Source of the DNA: Ophioderma brevispina
Lineage: Eukaryota; Echinodermata; Ophiuroidea; Amphilepidida; Ophiodermatidae
Assembly: GCA_023653785.1 (NCBI GenBank)
Contig: JAMKCH010010218.1
Coordinates: 1 to 64,000, forward strand
Direction: 5' to 3'
Length of the DNA stretch: 64,000 bases
The notes below the pieces were generated by a model that searched no databases, was not told where the DNA came from, and saw only the letters and a list, made by a program, of their open reading frames with translations. Shown here piece after piece: positions 22,746 to 35,289 of this stretch; positions within the stretch are counted from its first letter, which is position 1; each line of letters opens with the position of its first letter. The translations under genes and the position numbers were made by a program.

Positions 22746-25439
22746 GTAGGCCCTAATTTTGTGGTATCTCGCGTTTTGTGTATTAATTCGTTTGATATTA
22801 AAACTTTTTGACACCTAACGGGAAATGTGACAAAAATTTGGTCACCACTTCCAGGATTTAAAGTAAGGGCATAAAGTACAATGTGTATATTTTACATGGA
22901 TTTTCCTCTACGTGACCATAAATAATGTTGGTTGCTTTAGAGTCTATATAAGATTAACAGATCAGACAGAGAGACTACAATGTTCTCTTGATTTACTCAT
23001 TATTTTTCCATAATTACTTTAAATCCAGATTATTTGACTTTAAAAATGTAAATCGTAATCTTTGTGCAGGGTATTTTATCAGTCGTAAAACTACCGTCTC
23101 TTATACACTCAATGCCAATGTATGGATGGGCCTATTTCAATGTCCTTTAAAAATGTATACACAATCCCAGATGGCATGGCTATTTGGAAAGTGACGAATG
23201 ATGTGAGTGAGTGACAGTGAGTATTGAAGTTTAACGATATAACTCAACCAATTGTGTTATATGTGTCATTATGCATTTAAAAACATCAAAACATAAGTTA
23301 TAAAACAACACCACAATACAATTCTGTAAGGCTATATGATTCCTATCATTTCAACAAATTTGTCTTACCCTTGTTGAGGAAATTATTTCCCCAAAATAGA
23401 TCGCGATTTTTGTGAACGAAAAGAGTAGGTAATGAATAAAGAGGTTTCAACCCGGGGGGGGGCGGGGGCGAAGGGCCACGTGTATTCAAAGGTGGATATG
23501 AGGCGTGGAAACATGGACTTTCAAATGCACCCTAAACACGTCATTGTTCACAGACTAAAAAAACAAGCTAAAAAAAAAATTACCATAAAACAAGTATTGT
23601 TATCTGTTTGTACTCTAAACAAGTACGCAGGGCATTGAAACGTAAATAACCATTTATTATTCTTGCTTGCTTACTTCCAGTTCCGATGAACAATATATTT
23701 GGATGATTTGACCCCCTGCTTAATGAGATATTAACATGACAATTTCAGAGCGGGTTTAAGAAAAACATACCTTTTTTCCATATTTTGCTGTTTTTTGACA
23801 CCCTAAACGATGTACGCGCGTTACATCGCTGTTGGAAAAAAAGACACCCTTTTACAGCGTTCGTTTTCTTGTTCACGCATCAGATCCACCTTTGAATTAC
23901 AAGTGGCCCCCGGGTTTTCAACCAAACTTAACATTTAATAAATAATCAATATTTTCTTCAGGACGTCTTGGGACACACCTCTGCGAATCTTTCCATTGTC
24001 GCTAAGTTCAGTCCTCTTCCTTCAAAACCTCCTCAAAAGTATCCAAGACGGCATTGATGCCATCTCTTACTTCATTAAGGTACAACTTCTGGATATCCAA
24101 CAAACCGTAGATGCGATGATAATCCATTTCTGTAGGACTCGAAGGTTGTCTCAGTCATTTTTCACATTCGGGCTCCCGGGGTTGTCTCTCTTTCAGCAGG
24201 TAACATCATTGGCTTTTTGGTTTTGAAGCTTATGCAATTAACGCATTCTTCTCTCCTAAGAAAAGAAAATAATACGGGGATTAATACGGGCGAAAGCTAT
24301 GACATTACTTACTTTTTATAAGTAAAAATACTCTAAAATTCTAAGACCAGAGGTGATCAAACTTTGAAAGAAAAAAGGAAAGAAAAGTGTGTAAAAAACA
24401 CAAAACAGGAAAAACATGAGCCCATTTGCATTCAAACCATGGCAAATGATTGATTTCCCAACATCCTAGGGCTGGGAAGACAGAGGCTTTTGGGAAGTAA
24501 ATGAGTAAGTAAAATCTATAAAACATTTCAAAGTCAAATGCATTCCAGTTACGGCGCTGCGTATTCACTTAACCAGGATGGCTTTATGAGTAGTAGTCAA
24601 AGAACGGTTTCATATTCATAATAATAGAAATTATAACAAGAAAAATAAAATGCACTATCAAACGGTTGATCAGTATCCAGTTTAACCATTGGATCTGTGC
24701 TCTAATGTGTCAATTACAAGAGGCATATATCACATTAATTAGTAATTTATTAATTTAATTTCACCATATTTATTTTACCCTACCCGCCAATTTTAGGTCA
24801 GTGACCCCGGGCCTTCTCATTCCTTGACCTATTTCAAACTGGTTTTATTCTTTCTCTTTCTTTTCCCTGTCCGCTTTCCTTCATTTTTCTTCCTTGGCTT
24901 CATTCTTTCAGTTCTCTTCCTTCAATTCTTCCATTTCTCCAACTTCGTGTGCAACTTCGACTTTTTCTGAACTTCTTTCGTTTCTCTTCTTCGAGTCTCC
25001 CGTTTCAATTTTCTCCTGCTCTACTTCATCTTCCTGCGTTTTTTAAAAAATTCTGTCTTCCCCCCTTCATAAACATAAGACTACTCATGAAGAACTACGC
25101 GGGCTTCCATCAAGTTAACTTCATGTATATTCATCTCACACTCCAGCCAAAGTGTTGCCAAAAGAACCCCCCCCAAAAAAAAAAAAAAATGAAATCGGGA
25201 CACATTTTTCACCGGCGAGTTCAATTGCTATTTTATGTCGAGCGTCAAATGATGGGGAAAAAATTCCGCCAGTAGACCGTTTCAAATATGGTATTTTTTC
25301 TTGTGATCTTAGCAAAGCCGGCATACTCAGGATATTCTTCTTCATAAACTCAATAAATATGGTTTCAGAAGGCCTTGCCAACGTTTTGGATTAAAAAATA
25401 CCCCTCTGGTAGAAAACAAAGGATTTCCATTAAAAAACC
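22746..25439. other. No gene established
   Basis: Contains an ambiguous open region at 23960-24130 (see findings) and a pyrimidine-rich stretch at 24840-25050. Near 23790-23900 are phrases such as GACACCCTAAACGATGTACG with the palindrome CGATGTACGCGCGTTACATCG-like core, which look like a dispersed repeat. No conserved protein is recognised. Confidence 0.45.
24010..24129 (-). other. Possible coding segment on the minus strand
   Basis: From an ATG in good context (GAAATGG) the minus strand reads MDYHRIYGLLDIQKLYLNEV and on to VLDTFEEVLKEED and a stop. There is a donor-like GAA|GTAAGAG inside it. The plus strand is also open here, with an acceptor at 23960 and a donor-like AAG|GTACAA. The minus reading has the more protein-like, charged composition. 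No family is recognised and neither strand is proven. Confidence 0.28.
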
Positions 25440-25859
25440 TTATCTGAAACTACCAAAGTCTATGTAGAGTTCCACAGCGATCTATTCTGGGACCCCTATT
25501 GTTCTTATTATCTATCAATGACCTCCCATCATGTCCAAAATTACCCCATTTATTTTATTTGGAGACGACACAAATATTTTGTTTTACATCATGATCCCAA
25601 AACATTTGGAAAAGGAAACAATTATAAATACTGAATTAATCAAAATTTCCAAATTGGTGTAAAACAAATAAGTTATCTTCAACATTTAAAAAAAAAATAA
25701 TTCCATGATTTTAAAAATAAGCACAGTAACAAACAAAGAAAAGACATTACACCTAAGCCGGAAAATAGATAATACAATAATTCAGCAAGTAGAGACTACT
25801 AATTTTTTAGGCCTACTCTTTGATTACAATTTATCAGGACATCAAAACACACATGGTTC

Positions 25860-26345
25860 TAAAAAGAGGGGGCAGAAAGAAAAGGGGAGGAAGGAGGAGG
25901 GATCTCGGCCTTCCCCCTCCTCTCCCTACCCCTATCCTCTATATTGTCCAGCCCCTCCTTCCATCCTCTCTTCTCCATCCTACTTGCATTCCTCCCTTTC
26001 CCCCTAAACCTCCTCTCTCTCTATCCGCTATACGACCCCTCCCCCTACTCTCCCGAATCTCCCGCTTTTCACCTTATGTCCTATCCCACCCTTCTTCGCT
26101 CTTCCTCCTGATACTCACCGTACCGCCATTCTTACCTCCCTATTTCATTTCCGGCTCTTCCCACCCCCTCGTTTTACTCCCCCCCCCTTTTTCGCCCTTT
26201 TTCCCTCTCTCTAACTCTCATCCACTCCCCCCCCTCCTTTTCTCTTTTTTCCATAACCTTAGTACTCTCCCTTCACTGCTAGCCTCTCCGTTCTGCCCCC
26301 GGGGCGCCTTCTTGCCCCCTCCTCCGACCGTCTCCCATCTGAGTC
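25860..26345 (+). repeat. Purine tract followed by a 430-bp pyrimidine-rich block inside the LINE
   Basis: About 45 purine-rich bases (AAAAAGAGGGGGCAGAAAG onward) flip at about 25905 into C/T-rich sequence up to 26340. RT homology stops just before it and resumes just after it. It gives a 176-codon open frame only because pyrimidine-rich DNA rarely forms stops; that frame should not be taken as a gene. Confidence 0.7.
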
Positions 26346-27429
26346 ACTGAAAACAATTTATAATTTCTGTTCTACATATTTTATCTTATGGGGCACTGAT
26401 ATGGGCCGACCAAACAATGACAATCTTGACTCGCTATTTCTAACTTCAAAAAAGACTATAAGAAAAATGTACTAAACTCTATATGGCTTGATCATATGAC
26501 CCCCTTTTTTCGTTCTTAAAACACTGAAGATTTATGACATCTAAAAAAACTACAGCTTTGCAATCTTTTAGTTACGATACATCAGATCTCCGCCCCAATG
26601 ACCTCAAATCTGATGACTTCTTTTAACATGGACACACCTTCTCATCACTTATAAGACTCGGACATGCCCCCAAGTATTTTTCATCAAGAAAAACGAGAAC
26701 AATGTTTGCCAAAACAACCCCAGTTTTTCAAGGCCCCTCTATTTTGGAAAACCACCTTATCACCTAAAATTTCTCCTCTTTTGCGTCATTTAAAATAACT
26801 TAAAAAATAACTCATCAGTTTCTACAACAAGGACCCTCTCTCCCTAACTCTGGTACCAATTTCTGCTTTCAACTTTTGCGTTTTCACTTGAAATTTGTCA
26901 GTCGGTTAATTGTTTATTCTGTCCGTTCTGTCGTGTTATTTTGTCAGTAGGGTAGTCGTACGTTTACATGTCCTTGTCCTGTTTTGGTCTTGTTCCTTCG
27001 TTGTTTACGTCGAGCCCACGTCTATGATTTGTCTGTTCTGTTTTAAAACCAGGACCATTTTCCCACCACGAATCTGCTTCATACAATATACAATTTCTAT
27101 TCATTAAAAATTTCCCTTTATAAACTATATTTACTTGTATTCTTGTATTTTCGATTGTACCACGTAGAGTCTCCTGTGGAAATGTATGTTCGTCTATCTT
27201 ATTCACTAGTTCTATACATGTAACCTTTGTTTCAAGGGCACTGGCAATCCCACGCTATGCGGTTAGCAGTGTCCTCATACTCAATCAACATTATTGTTTT
27301 GCTTATCACGTTAATTATATTTATATTGCATATTGCTTTGTTATCATGCATAGTATATTCTATAGTGTATATTTTGTGTTTTATGCATAATTATATTATA
27401 TATGGTATATTTGATGATGAGATGAAATA

Positions 27430-27435
27430 AATTGA

Positions 27436-27466
<31 letters not shown>
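27430..27466 (+). repeat. (TTGA)n LINE 3' tail
   Basis: A tetranucleotide run directly after ATGAAATAAATTGATT. It marks the 3' end of the plus-strand LINE. Confidence 0.8.
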
Positions 27467-27469
<3 letters not shown>

Positions 27470-28035
27470 GTCCCATGATGCAAATGAGGTATTGCCATTC
27501 AAAGTTTCCGGTGCAAGCGGGCTACTGCCACAAACGTATTACAGCGCAGGACGGAAATCATGTATTAACCTCATTTGCATCCATGGACTTCTATATGAAA
27601 CGTCTACAAAAAATTACCAAATATACAACAAAAGCAACAACGAATAATGCATTCCCAAACCTTCCAAGTATAACGACATGATGTCGAAATTGCGATCTGG
27701 TCAAGAAAATCTTCCTTATGATTTGTTTTGTATTTCATATTGTTAATATAATCCTGTGTAATCGTGGTAATAAAATTTGGGTCAATCAATGACAGCAACG
27801 TGACGTGAAGAGCATGTGGAAATTGAACAGGATGACAGTCAAAACTTTGGCAAAAAGTTTGTTTGGGTGTGGGGGGGCGGGGGGGCGTAGACGGAATTGT
27901 GCGTCGTGTGCAGTGAATTTTTGGCAAAACAAATGGAGGAGAAGCGCGAAGGGGAGGTCAAGGCGCGATTTCCTCCCGCCATCTCCCTTTCTCCACTCTC
28001 TCGGGCCCCCCCCCTCCTCCCGTTTTTGACCTCTG

Positions 28036-28238
28036 CCCGCTTGAGGGGGCAACAAAGTTCCCCGGTCTTGGGAAATTTTCCTCTTAGGGGGGTCAAAAAG
28101 GCCAATTTTTCCCGTCAGAGGGCTAAAAAAAAAAAACGGGGGGCTGAATTTAAGCATATTTTTGCAATTTTTTCCCGGCAAAGTCGTCAGGGGGGGGGGG
28201 CAACCGCCCCCCTGCCCACCCGCCTGTTACGCTTACTG
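28036..28238 (+). mobile_element. hAT-like non-autonomous element, left-truncated copy
   Basis: Shares blocks with the reverse complement of 29326-29556: CCCGCTT..GGGGGC, CTTGGGAAATTTTCC, CGTCAGAGGGCTAAAAAA, AAGTCGTCAGGGGGG and CCGCCTGTTACGC. The right end reads GCCTGTTACGCTTACTG. The left TIR is absent. Confidence 0.55.
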
Positions 28239-29325
28239 TCTACTGGAACGAAAAAACAAAAATGATGTTTTTTTCCGGCACTCTGCTCTTCAAACTAGAA
28301 AGAGAAATTAAGGGTTTTTAACTACGGCGAAATGAAAAATGAAAGGTAGAGTTATTTATTATAGCGCTTTCATTACTACGATCAGATCAGACAGAACGAT
28401 TTACGCTTTTCCCCCGCCACTAATCATCAGAATCATTCCGTTTCATCTGGCCGGAGATCGGTGATGAGGCGCCAAACAGCCATTCCACCCCACACTGATT
28501 GTAATATCCCTTAACAGATATAAAATGTTCGGTAGGGGCAACGAGGCAATGCGATTTACGTTGCCCATGGGCGCGTGGCCAGCAGGGGGGCCCTAGTAGA
28601 CTGTACCACAGTCTCGGCTCTGTCTCTGGGTTTAGAACGTACTTGGTGAAAGAATAATGCTAAACTAAAAACTTGAGGACTTTTCAGCTTACCATCCCCG
28701 CCAACCAAACTTGTCCACAGAAGCCGTGAATTTGCACAGGGCTCCTGGAAATAAACACTATGAGGTAGGGAGTAGCCCGCCGAGAGACTGTACGAATCGG
28801 TAGGGAAACTGTCTCCAGCAGTATCAATTCACAAGTAACGTGACGCATTACCATGCGCAAACATCTCGGGTAATTTTGAATGCTAATTCGGGGACCATGG
28901 AACGAACACAACACGTGGTATCAATGGCACGCGACTTATGATCTTCATTTATGATATACCTCTACCGCAGCTAATTGAATAGTCCTTAATTAAGTTTTGA
29001 CATGCATGAATTATATGAAGAATTACAGTTTTCACTTTCGTGCGTTTGATAGCATTTATGTTGTACATATATTGTTTACAGAGCCACCTATTCAAGAGTG
29101 GCCCAAGTTATGGAAAATAAAACAATACATAAATACAAAAAGGACGGGGTAGGAGAAGCTGAGAAATCCGAAATTGGACTTGTGATTTATTCCTCGTTTA
29201 TGTTGATTTGTTGTTGGTGGTTGTAGTATTTTCCCTATTGAGGATAGGCTTCTGATAATTCTGAAAATAAATAGGTAACCTACAGCCCACTGCGCCCGGT
29301 ATATAAAAAGCGTTTCGCGTTTTGC
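28239..29325. other. Unassigned DNA between two opposed hAT-like copies
   Basis: Includes a 76-codon minus frame at 28684-28914 ending next to a donor-like GATG|GTAAGC. No family is recognised. It could be an exon, but no partner exon was seen. Confidence 0.35.
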
Positions 29326-29556
29326 CAGGCGTAACAGGCGGGGGAGGGGGGGGGGCAGGGGGGCCCCCCTGACGACTTTGGCCGGGGAGGAAGGAAAAAA
29401 AATTGCCAAAAATTCCATGCTAAATCACCGGTTTTTTTAGCCCTCTGACGGAAAAATTGAACTTTTTTTTGACCCCCCCTGAGAGGGAAAAATTTCCCAA
29501 GACTGGAAATAGGAGAATTTTGCCCCCTAAGAGCGGGCAAGCCTGTTACGCCACTG
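29326..29556 (-). mobile_element. hAT-like non-autonomous element with TIRs
   Basis: Ends are CAGGCGTAACAGGC at 29326-29339 and GCCTGTTACGCCACTG at 29541-29556. They are inverted copies of a CAGTGGCGTAACAGGC-type TIR, the end sequence typical of many animal hAT MITEs. The 8-bp flanks (CGTTTTGC and CGTCAGGG) do not match well, so the target duplication is lost or the ends are slightly misplaced. Confidence 0.6.
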
Positions 29557-29941
29557 CGTCAGGGGAAATTCTCCCCTCCCCAGTGTCAGGACTCACTGCC
29601 GAGGCTTGAAAACCGTAAACCCATTGTTCTAAGGGTAATTTTTGCCGAAAACGGCGAAATAGGGTACCAACTAGTGCAATCTCCACAATGTTGTGACCCT
29701 TCGACATGTGTTGTGTGACCTTTGAACACAGACTTGTTCTGTGCCCAGGTCAGTATTTCTACGCAAATTGAAGTTTAGATGAGCCATAAAACCACACACA
29801 TTAAAAAAAAACCCTGATAACAAACAATTAGACGTCTTCCCCTACCTTCTGCTAATATTAAAAACAATTAGCCCCCCCCCCCCAACACTCCCACCTGGAA
29901 GCGACGGCGTTGTGTAAGGCTAGGCTGTTTGCCACCTTTCC

Positions 29942-30150
29942 TTGTCACCCAAAACACCCCATATTTATTTAATTTCACCAAGGACCCCATATTTTGTGAA
30001 AAATTTACCACTGTCACCCAAAGACCCTATTTTGGAGAAAAATAAAATCTCTCCCAAAGACCCAATTGCGGAAAATTTTGCATATGTCAATCGGAAAACC
30101 CCTAATTTGGGTACTTGGCTATCTCTCACCCAAAGGCCCCTATTGTTTCA
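29942..30150 (+). repeat. Degenerate tandem repeat, ~40-45 bp unit
   Basis: Phrases of the form (T)CACC(C)AAAGACCCTATTTT with AAAAATTT recur about five times with variable spacing. Confidence 0.55.
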
Positions 30151-30557
30151 GTCCTCTGGTCAACGAATGCCTTGGTTGGAAAGCCGAGGCCTACCACCCC
30201 ATTATCCATGTCTTTATAGTGCGTGCCCCCCCCCCCTTCCAAACCGGTGGTCAGCCGATGTCAAAATATAACGAATTGCATAGCGACTGCAGACCGGCAG
30301 CAGATCTGTTTTAGTAATATAGATATCTGGGATTTTCGATACGAGCAATGATTAAATTGTCTTCTCAAGCTTCCTTTAAGAGCATGAGGAGGAAGGGTTT
30401 ATTGAATGAATGCAAATAAAATTAGAATGGAGGGATCTTTATTCAATTAGTTTACAAACTATCAAAATAAAAATGATTTATACCGTATAGTAAGAGGAGC
30501 AATAAATGTACACGACAAGGGTTTCCGGATATTTGATTCAAAGTGATAATAAGTAAT

Positions 30558-30592
30558 TAAAAAAAAAAAAAAAAAAAATTAAAAAAAAAAAA

Positions 30593-30637
<45 letters not shown>

Positions 30638-30765
30638 AAAAAAAAAAAAAAAAAAAAAAAACCCCCAAAAAAAAAAACAAAACAAAAAAAAAACAAATCC
30701 CCCCCCCCCCCAAAAAACCCCCAAAAAAAAAAAAACAAAACAAAAAAACAAACAAAAAAAAACAT
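30558..30765 (+). repeat. A/C homopolymer-rich low-complexity tract
   Basis: Almost only A, broken by short C runs and single C or T bases. The long Phe-rich frame on the minus strand is an artefact of this tract. It may be an assembly or sequencing artefact. Confidence 0.8.
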
Positions 30766-30929
30766 ACATAAAAAGACTAGTACTCTTATATTTTGATTGA
30801 GTTTCAATAAAAATGCATATAATAAAGGTTCAAATAAAAACATTTTTAAAACGAAAATCTGTGAATTGGGAGGCCAAAACACATGCCTAAGCAAAACCAC
30901 CAATGGGCGCGTGCGACCAAATATGGCAC

Positions 30930-31507
30930 AGCTCCACGTATCAAAATAATGGCGAGTTTTCCCGCGCGGCCAAAGTTTCACTCGCTGTGTATCGAGGTTT
31001 TCCTCGCCCAATGTCGAAGTGTGAGCGTATATGTCGACGTTTACAGCCGCATCTGTCCAGTTGCCCGCTATTACATCGATTTTGACGGCTCTATTATGGT
31101 GAGTTTGACATAAATCTGTCAGTTCTAAAATCTCGACCATGATTTTTTATCAACATGAGGAAACACTCGACAGATTTTTTGGTGTATGTGTAAAAAAAGT
31201 ATCATGTCGAGTTTGCTCATGTTGAGAAACAATCATGTCGAGTTTGCTCATGTTGAGAAAAAAATCTGTCGAGTTTGCTCATGTTGAGAAAAAAATCAGT
31301 CCAGTTTGCACATGTTGAAAACAAATCATCCAGTTTTTTAAAAAACTCGGCATGATTATTTGGACATGATTTATTCTGGAATGATGTATGAAACTCGGAC
31401 ATAGAGTTCCAAACTGGAGAGGCAGCGCCGTAAAACCGATACTTTATATTTCGGGGTAAACCGATCTACAGCGCTGAAAACTCGCCATGATTTAAATACG
31501 TGGAGGT
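30930..31507. mobile_element. Inverted-repeat element with an internal 31-bp tandem array
   Basis: The left arm 30930-30961 (CTCCACGTATCAAAATAATG, then GCGAGTTTTC) is the reverse complement, with a few mismatches, of 31476-31507 (GAAAACTCGCCATGATTT, then AAATACGTGGAGGT). Internally, about five copies of a ~31-bp unit (ATCATGTCGAGTTTGCTCAT, then GTTGAGAAA) start at 31201, 31232, 31264, 31295 and (degenerate) 31325. No transposase and no clear target duplication. Confidence 0.55.
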
Positions 31508-34500
31508 GCCTACGACAACCCCACATGGCCAAGGTGGCTGTCAACAGCCAGCTCAGTCAGTTCCAGGCCCCGTTTGAATCTGCGCAAAGAAATAAGCCGT
31601 CACACTGATTGGTATGGCTAAGGTTCGTACGCACATACGCCACGTCGAGAGACAGTGCGAGGTTATACAGAACCATGTGTTTGGACTTAATGTTTGTGGC
31701 GGAGGAGTAATTACACGACTCGGGGGAGGGGAGATCAGGGGGAGATTCAGAGGGGGAGATGGAGACGTTTTCCCTACCAGATTCGGAGGTACAAGGAATA
31801 TGGGTTTTGAAGATGTCTAGTTGTCATTTTCAGTGGCTTAGCGTTTTCATCACCTTGGACCCGAGGGAGGGTCTACGGGGCCCAAACTCACGATTTACAA
31901 TCGGTCAGGGATCATGAGTCATCTGCTATATTGCCGTTACGTCACACGTGTTCTCACAAAAATTACAAATTTGGGGGGAAATTGGCACACCGGAAATAAA
32001 TGGGCCCGGTCGGTTTCAAATCAAATAACGTTCACCAAAATCACCTGTGCAAACGTTCAATTTAACAGTTTATAAGAAAGTACTTCATTTTAATAAAAAA
32101 AAATCTAGGCAAACAATTAGAGATTGCTTTCAGTTCCAAAATCTTTAATTCTACATTTGATATGGACAATATCACACAAATGAAAACGGACATTGGGGAC
32201 GTTGACCGTGGCGGTAGGTGTATCAGAGTACTATTAAATATAATCAAAACGCCATTATGATATTTACTAGATATACATAAGTCGTTAATATCATATATTA
32301 GCTTAGGTGTTGGAGCTTGTTAAGGGATAGTCGGGAATAGCTTCTTGCTAACTTCCCGGGGTTAATCTACATGTAAAACCGTATACATGTACAATGATAA
32401 GGGTTAGCGTGGTTAACAGCTAAATTTTAGGCTTGTTAAAAACGTTGATTCTGGACATATAGGTAGTAGTAGTAATATAAGGGAAATAAAGAAAATAAAT
32501 TTACAACCAGCAAAAGTTTATGGCCAATAGGAATCAGGGCACAATTTGTTTTACTCTAGATAGGATACATTTGCTCCTCCCGCACGCTTTTTAGGGTAAT
32601 AACACAGAAACTTTTTGACAAAGTGCAATGCTTCGTCAACATTTTTGGAATAAAGAGTAAAATATTGAGTACAGGAATAATAAAGCCTAAAGTATAATTG
32701 AGTTGCTATAATTGCATAACAATTCGTCGGTTCTGCATGGCATAGCTTGGGGAAAATTTCACAACGTAGAAGGAAGCAAGAGTAGCTGGGTCAAAATATA
32801 TGCATTAAAAATTTAATAAAAGAAAAACAAATTTGTTATGTACCGAATAGTATTGAACGATTACCTTCTACAAATGATGAGGATGGTCATGGTGTAAAAA
32901 AGGGACCCATTTCTATAACAGTAAGTTCTGAAATGAGGAGTAGGCTATTGTTATACGACTTTCGGTGTTTGGGGGGGGGGGGCTGTAATGTAATCAGAGG
33001 GATGAATGTAACAATTTTTGCCGGTTCAAGTTATATCAGAGGTGGTTGTATACGATCAAGAAAAGTAACATTTTACTGTACACCTACAAACATTGTTTTT
33101 CCCATATGTTTATGAATGATGGGGATTATTGAATTGTATATTCTATTGTAAAGCCAACTATCAGTCATTTTTTCCAAATTCGAAATGCCCATTTTTTTTT
33201 TAATTGTAGTGTTCCAAATGTAGGTTATCAAAACAAATTATCTATATTACAGTTCTTGTGGAAAAAACAGGGGACACTAAAGCATTTAAAGCAGTCTTGA
33301 AGATGTCATTTACGGACTGTTTCTAAACCTAAAAAGTGATCCCGACTTTTATTAGTACACCAAAGCATAAAAATCGTCACTGATTGACAAATACACCGTG
33401 GTTTAATACGGCTTAGCCACTTCCAGAGGTCTTTAATAGTTAACAATTTCAACTACAACAGTGCAAAAATGACTTCGATGTGAAAAAGGAGGGGGGGGGG
33501 GCGCGATTAATTTACATTTTGAAAAAAAAAATCGCTGATAGTGGCTGTATACTATATAAAAGCACCGATGGCGGTTGGTGATTTTTTTCTTTGAGGTGGG
33601 GTGGGGTGAGGATAATTTTTTCTTGACAAATCCAATGTGATTCGCGTTAACAATGTATGGGACAACACCTTTTCATTCTCGATAAAATATCAATAACAAC
33701 CACGATTCATAGATGATGACGATTAGTATAAGAGCTTATAAGCCCCTATTTATGCAGTTGGAAAGAATTTCATTATCTGTGTATATGTTCACACGTCAAC
33801 AACCGGGTTCTTAATTAGCCCTAATGAAGGGTGAACCAAACATAAATATAAATGTAAAAACAACAACCACGATGACAACAGGAAATATAAAAAAGTAAAA
33901 CACCCAAAATAAATACATCAAACAAAACATGAAAAATCCAACGTATTATTATTATTTGGCCTGTTCTCACAAAATCGTAAATAAGGTAATTTAAGGTTTA
34001 TGCCAGAAGACTAGCAAAGCCAACTGATCGAACCTGTTTGAAGTAGTTAGTATGTCATAACAGGAAAAATATTAGAGACAGTGGTGATATTGTAGCAGTT
34101 AGTTTTATGGATAAGAAAACTTGTATCCCAGTTCAAACAGTCAAATCTTGATACAATATAGAATGAAATCGTACTTTACATTTAGTCCTTCATTTACAAT
34201 AGGCGAAGTTTGTAATAGCCCTTTCAAGGTATGAGTGGTTTTAGATCTTAAAATGTAATTACACATTAGTAGGTGGGTTAGACTATAGCATAGTGGTTAG
34301 AGTTGGCTTCTCAAAATGAGAAGCTCTTAGGACCAGGACTTGTGGGCTTTCATTTTATTTTTAATGCATTTATCATGCTGACTTCAAAAGTTGTCATGAA
34401 AAGCAGAAGTGAAAAATAAACAACAGTCCCCTCACTCGCATGCAGATGTCAAACATTAGCTCCATGGGTTGTAAACAACTGAACCAGTATCGCGGTAGGA

Positions 34501-35289
34501 TTACCCTATAAGTCTGAACACCAGGAGATGGTAACAATTACCCCAATTAACCAGTTGTTATGTTCGTTAGAACACCCGGTGACCTACATGACGTGTTATC
34601 CTCCTGTCGGGAATTCAGATTAACCGTTTAGCTTCTCGATATTCAAATAACCGATGGCAGTTCGGCAATTCCGGCAAAAACAATTTAGGTATTTAAAGGA
34701 GAACCGTAATTTCTTTATGGTAAATGTGCAACAAATGTAACCAGAAAAAGAGATGGGAAGTGCAACGTGGGACTCGATGATGTCCCAATCAAAAAGTGTT
34801 AGGCTATTGCTTTTCAGGTCGGTTGATTGTCATAACTTGTTTGTATTTTTGAGTGAGTAGATTCCCAAGGATATCCCAATTGTGAAACCTAACAATAACA
34901 AAACGCGGACAAGGTTTGGGTAAATAAAGCGGGAACTATACATAGTGGGGAGTCTCCCATAGGTGGGGAGGCGATGTTCAAGGTTGCCCAAATTACTACG
35001 AAACCATGGTTTTCAGTGGAAAACGGGAATTCGCAAAAAGCAGTTTTGAGAACCTGGTTTCCCAAATGTGGCACCAAATTCGAAAAAAAAATTTTCGAAT
35101 AAAAATCCTGGTTTTCTTGCCAATTTACATGCATGTCCAAGGTTTTGACCATCTGTTTTTCGGCCGAAAAAAAATTCTTTAACCAAAATTTGGTTTCAAA
35201 TCGAGAAAACAGGTGTGGGGGAAAGTAACAAGGCGAACTTGTAATTACGCGATGCGTAAAATAAGATCCCCCGCCGCATTGTCGCGATC
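31508..35289. other. No gene recognised
   Basis: AT-rich, with G-runs at about 32971-32981 and 33490-33501. The tRNA-like patch at 34276-34345 is listed separately. Confidence 0.5.
34276..34345 (+). tRNA. Degenerate tRNA-like sequence
   Basis: TATAGCATAGTGGTTAGAG resembles an A box. A perfect hairpin, CTTCT CAAAATG AGAAG, sits at the anticodon-arm position. The B-box region (AGGACCAGGACTTG) has lost GTTCGA. It is probably a tRNA-derived SINE remnant. Confidence 0.3.

Larger units (their letters stand above)
25440..27466 (+). mobile_element. CR1/L2-like LINE, 3' half, split by an insert
   Basis: The plus strand shows [20 protein letters not shown] from about 25469, then the catalytic box as FGDDTNILF (about 25557-25584). 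A KISTVTNKEKTLHLS block and QVETTNFLGLLFDYNLSG end at about 25850. After a pyrimidine-rich block the RT resumes at about 26350 with LYNFCSTYFILWGTD and NLDSLFLTSKKTIRKM. C-terminal blocks FKAPLFWKTTLSP and LKK.LISFYN end at about 26845. The sequence ends in GATGAAATAAATTGATTTGA and a (TTGA)n tail at 27430-27466, typical of CR1/L2 3' ends. The 5' part is missing and frameshifts are present, so it is dead. Confidence 0.8.

Noticed and set aside
25820..26350. 176-codon Pro/Ser/Leu-rich frame
   Set aside because: It comes from a pyrimidine-rich low-complexity block.
29318..29564. 8-bp target duplication for the hAT-like element at 29326-29556
   Set aside because: The flanks CGTTTTGC and CGTCAGGG agree in only the first three bases.
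30538..31140. 200-codon Phe-rich frame on the minus strand
   Set aside because: It is a translation of a poly-A/poly-C tract.
31201..31355. CRISPR-like array (regular ~31-bp repeats)
   Set aside because: Units are contiguous without spacers, lie within an inverted-repeat element and are in a eukaryotic context.
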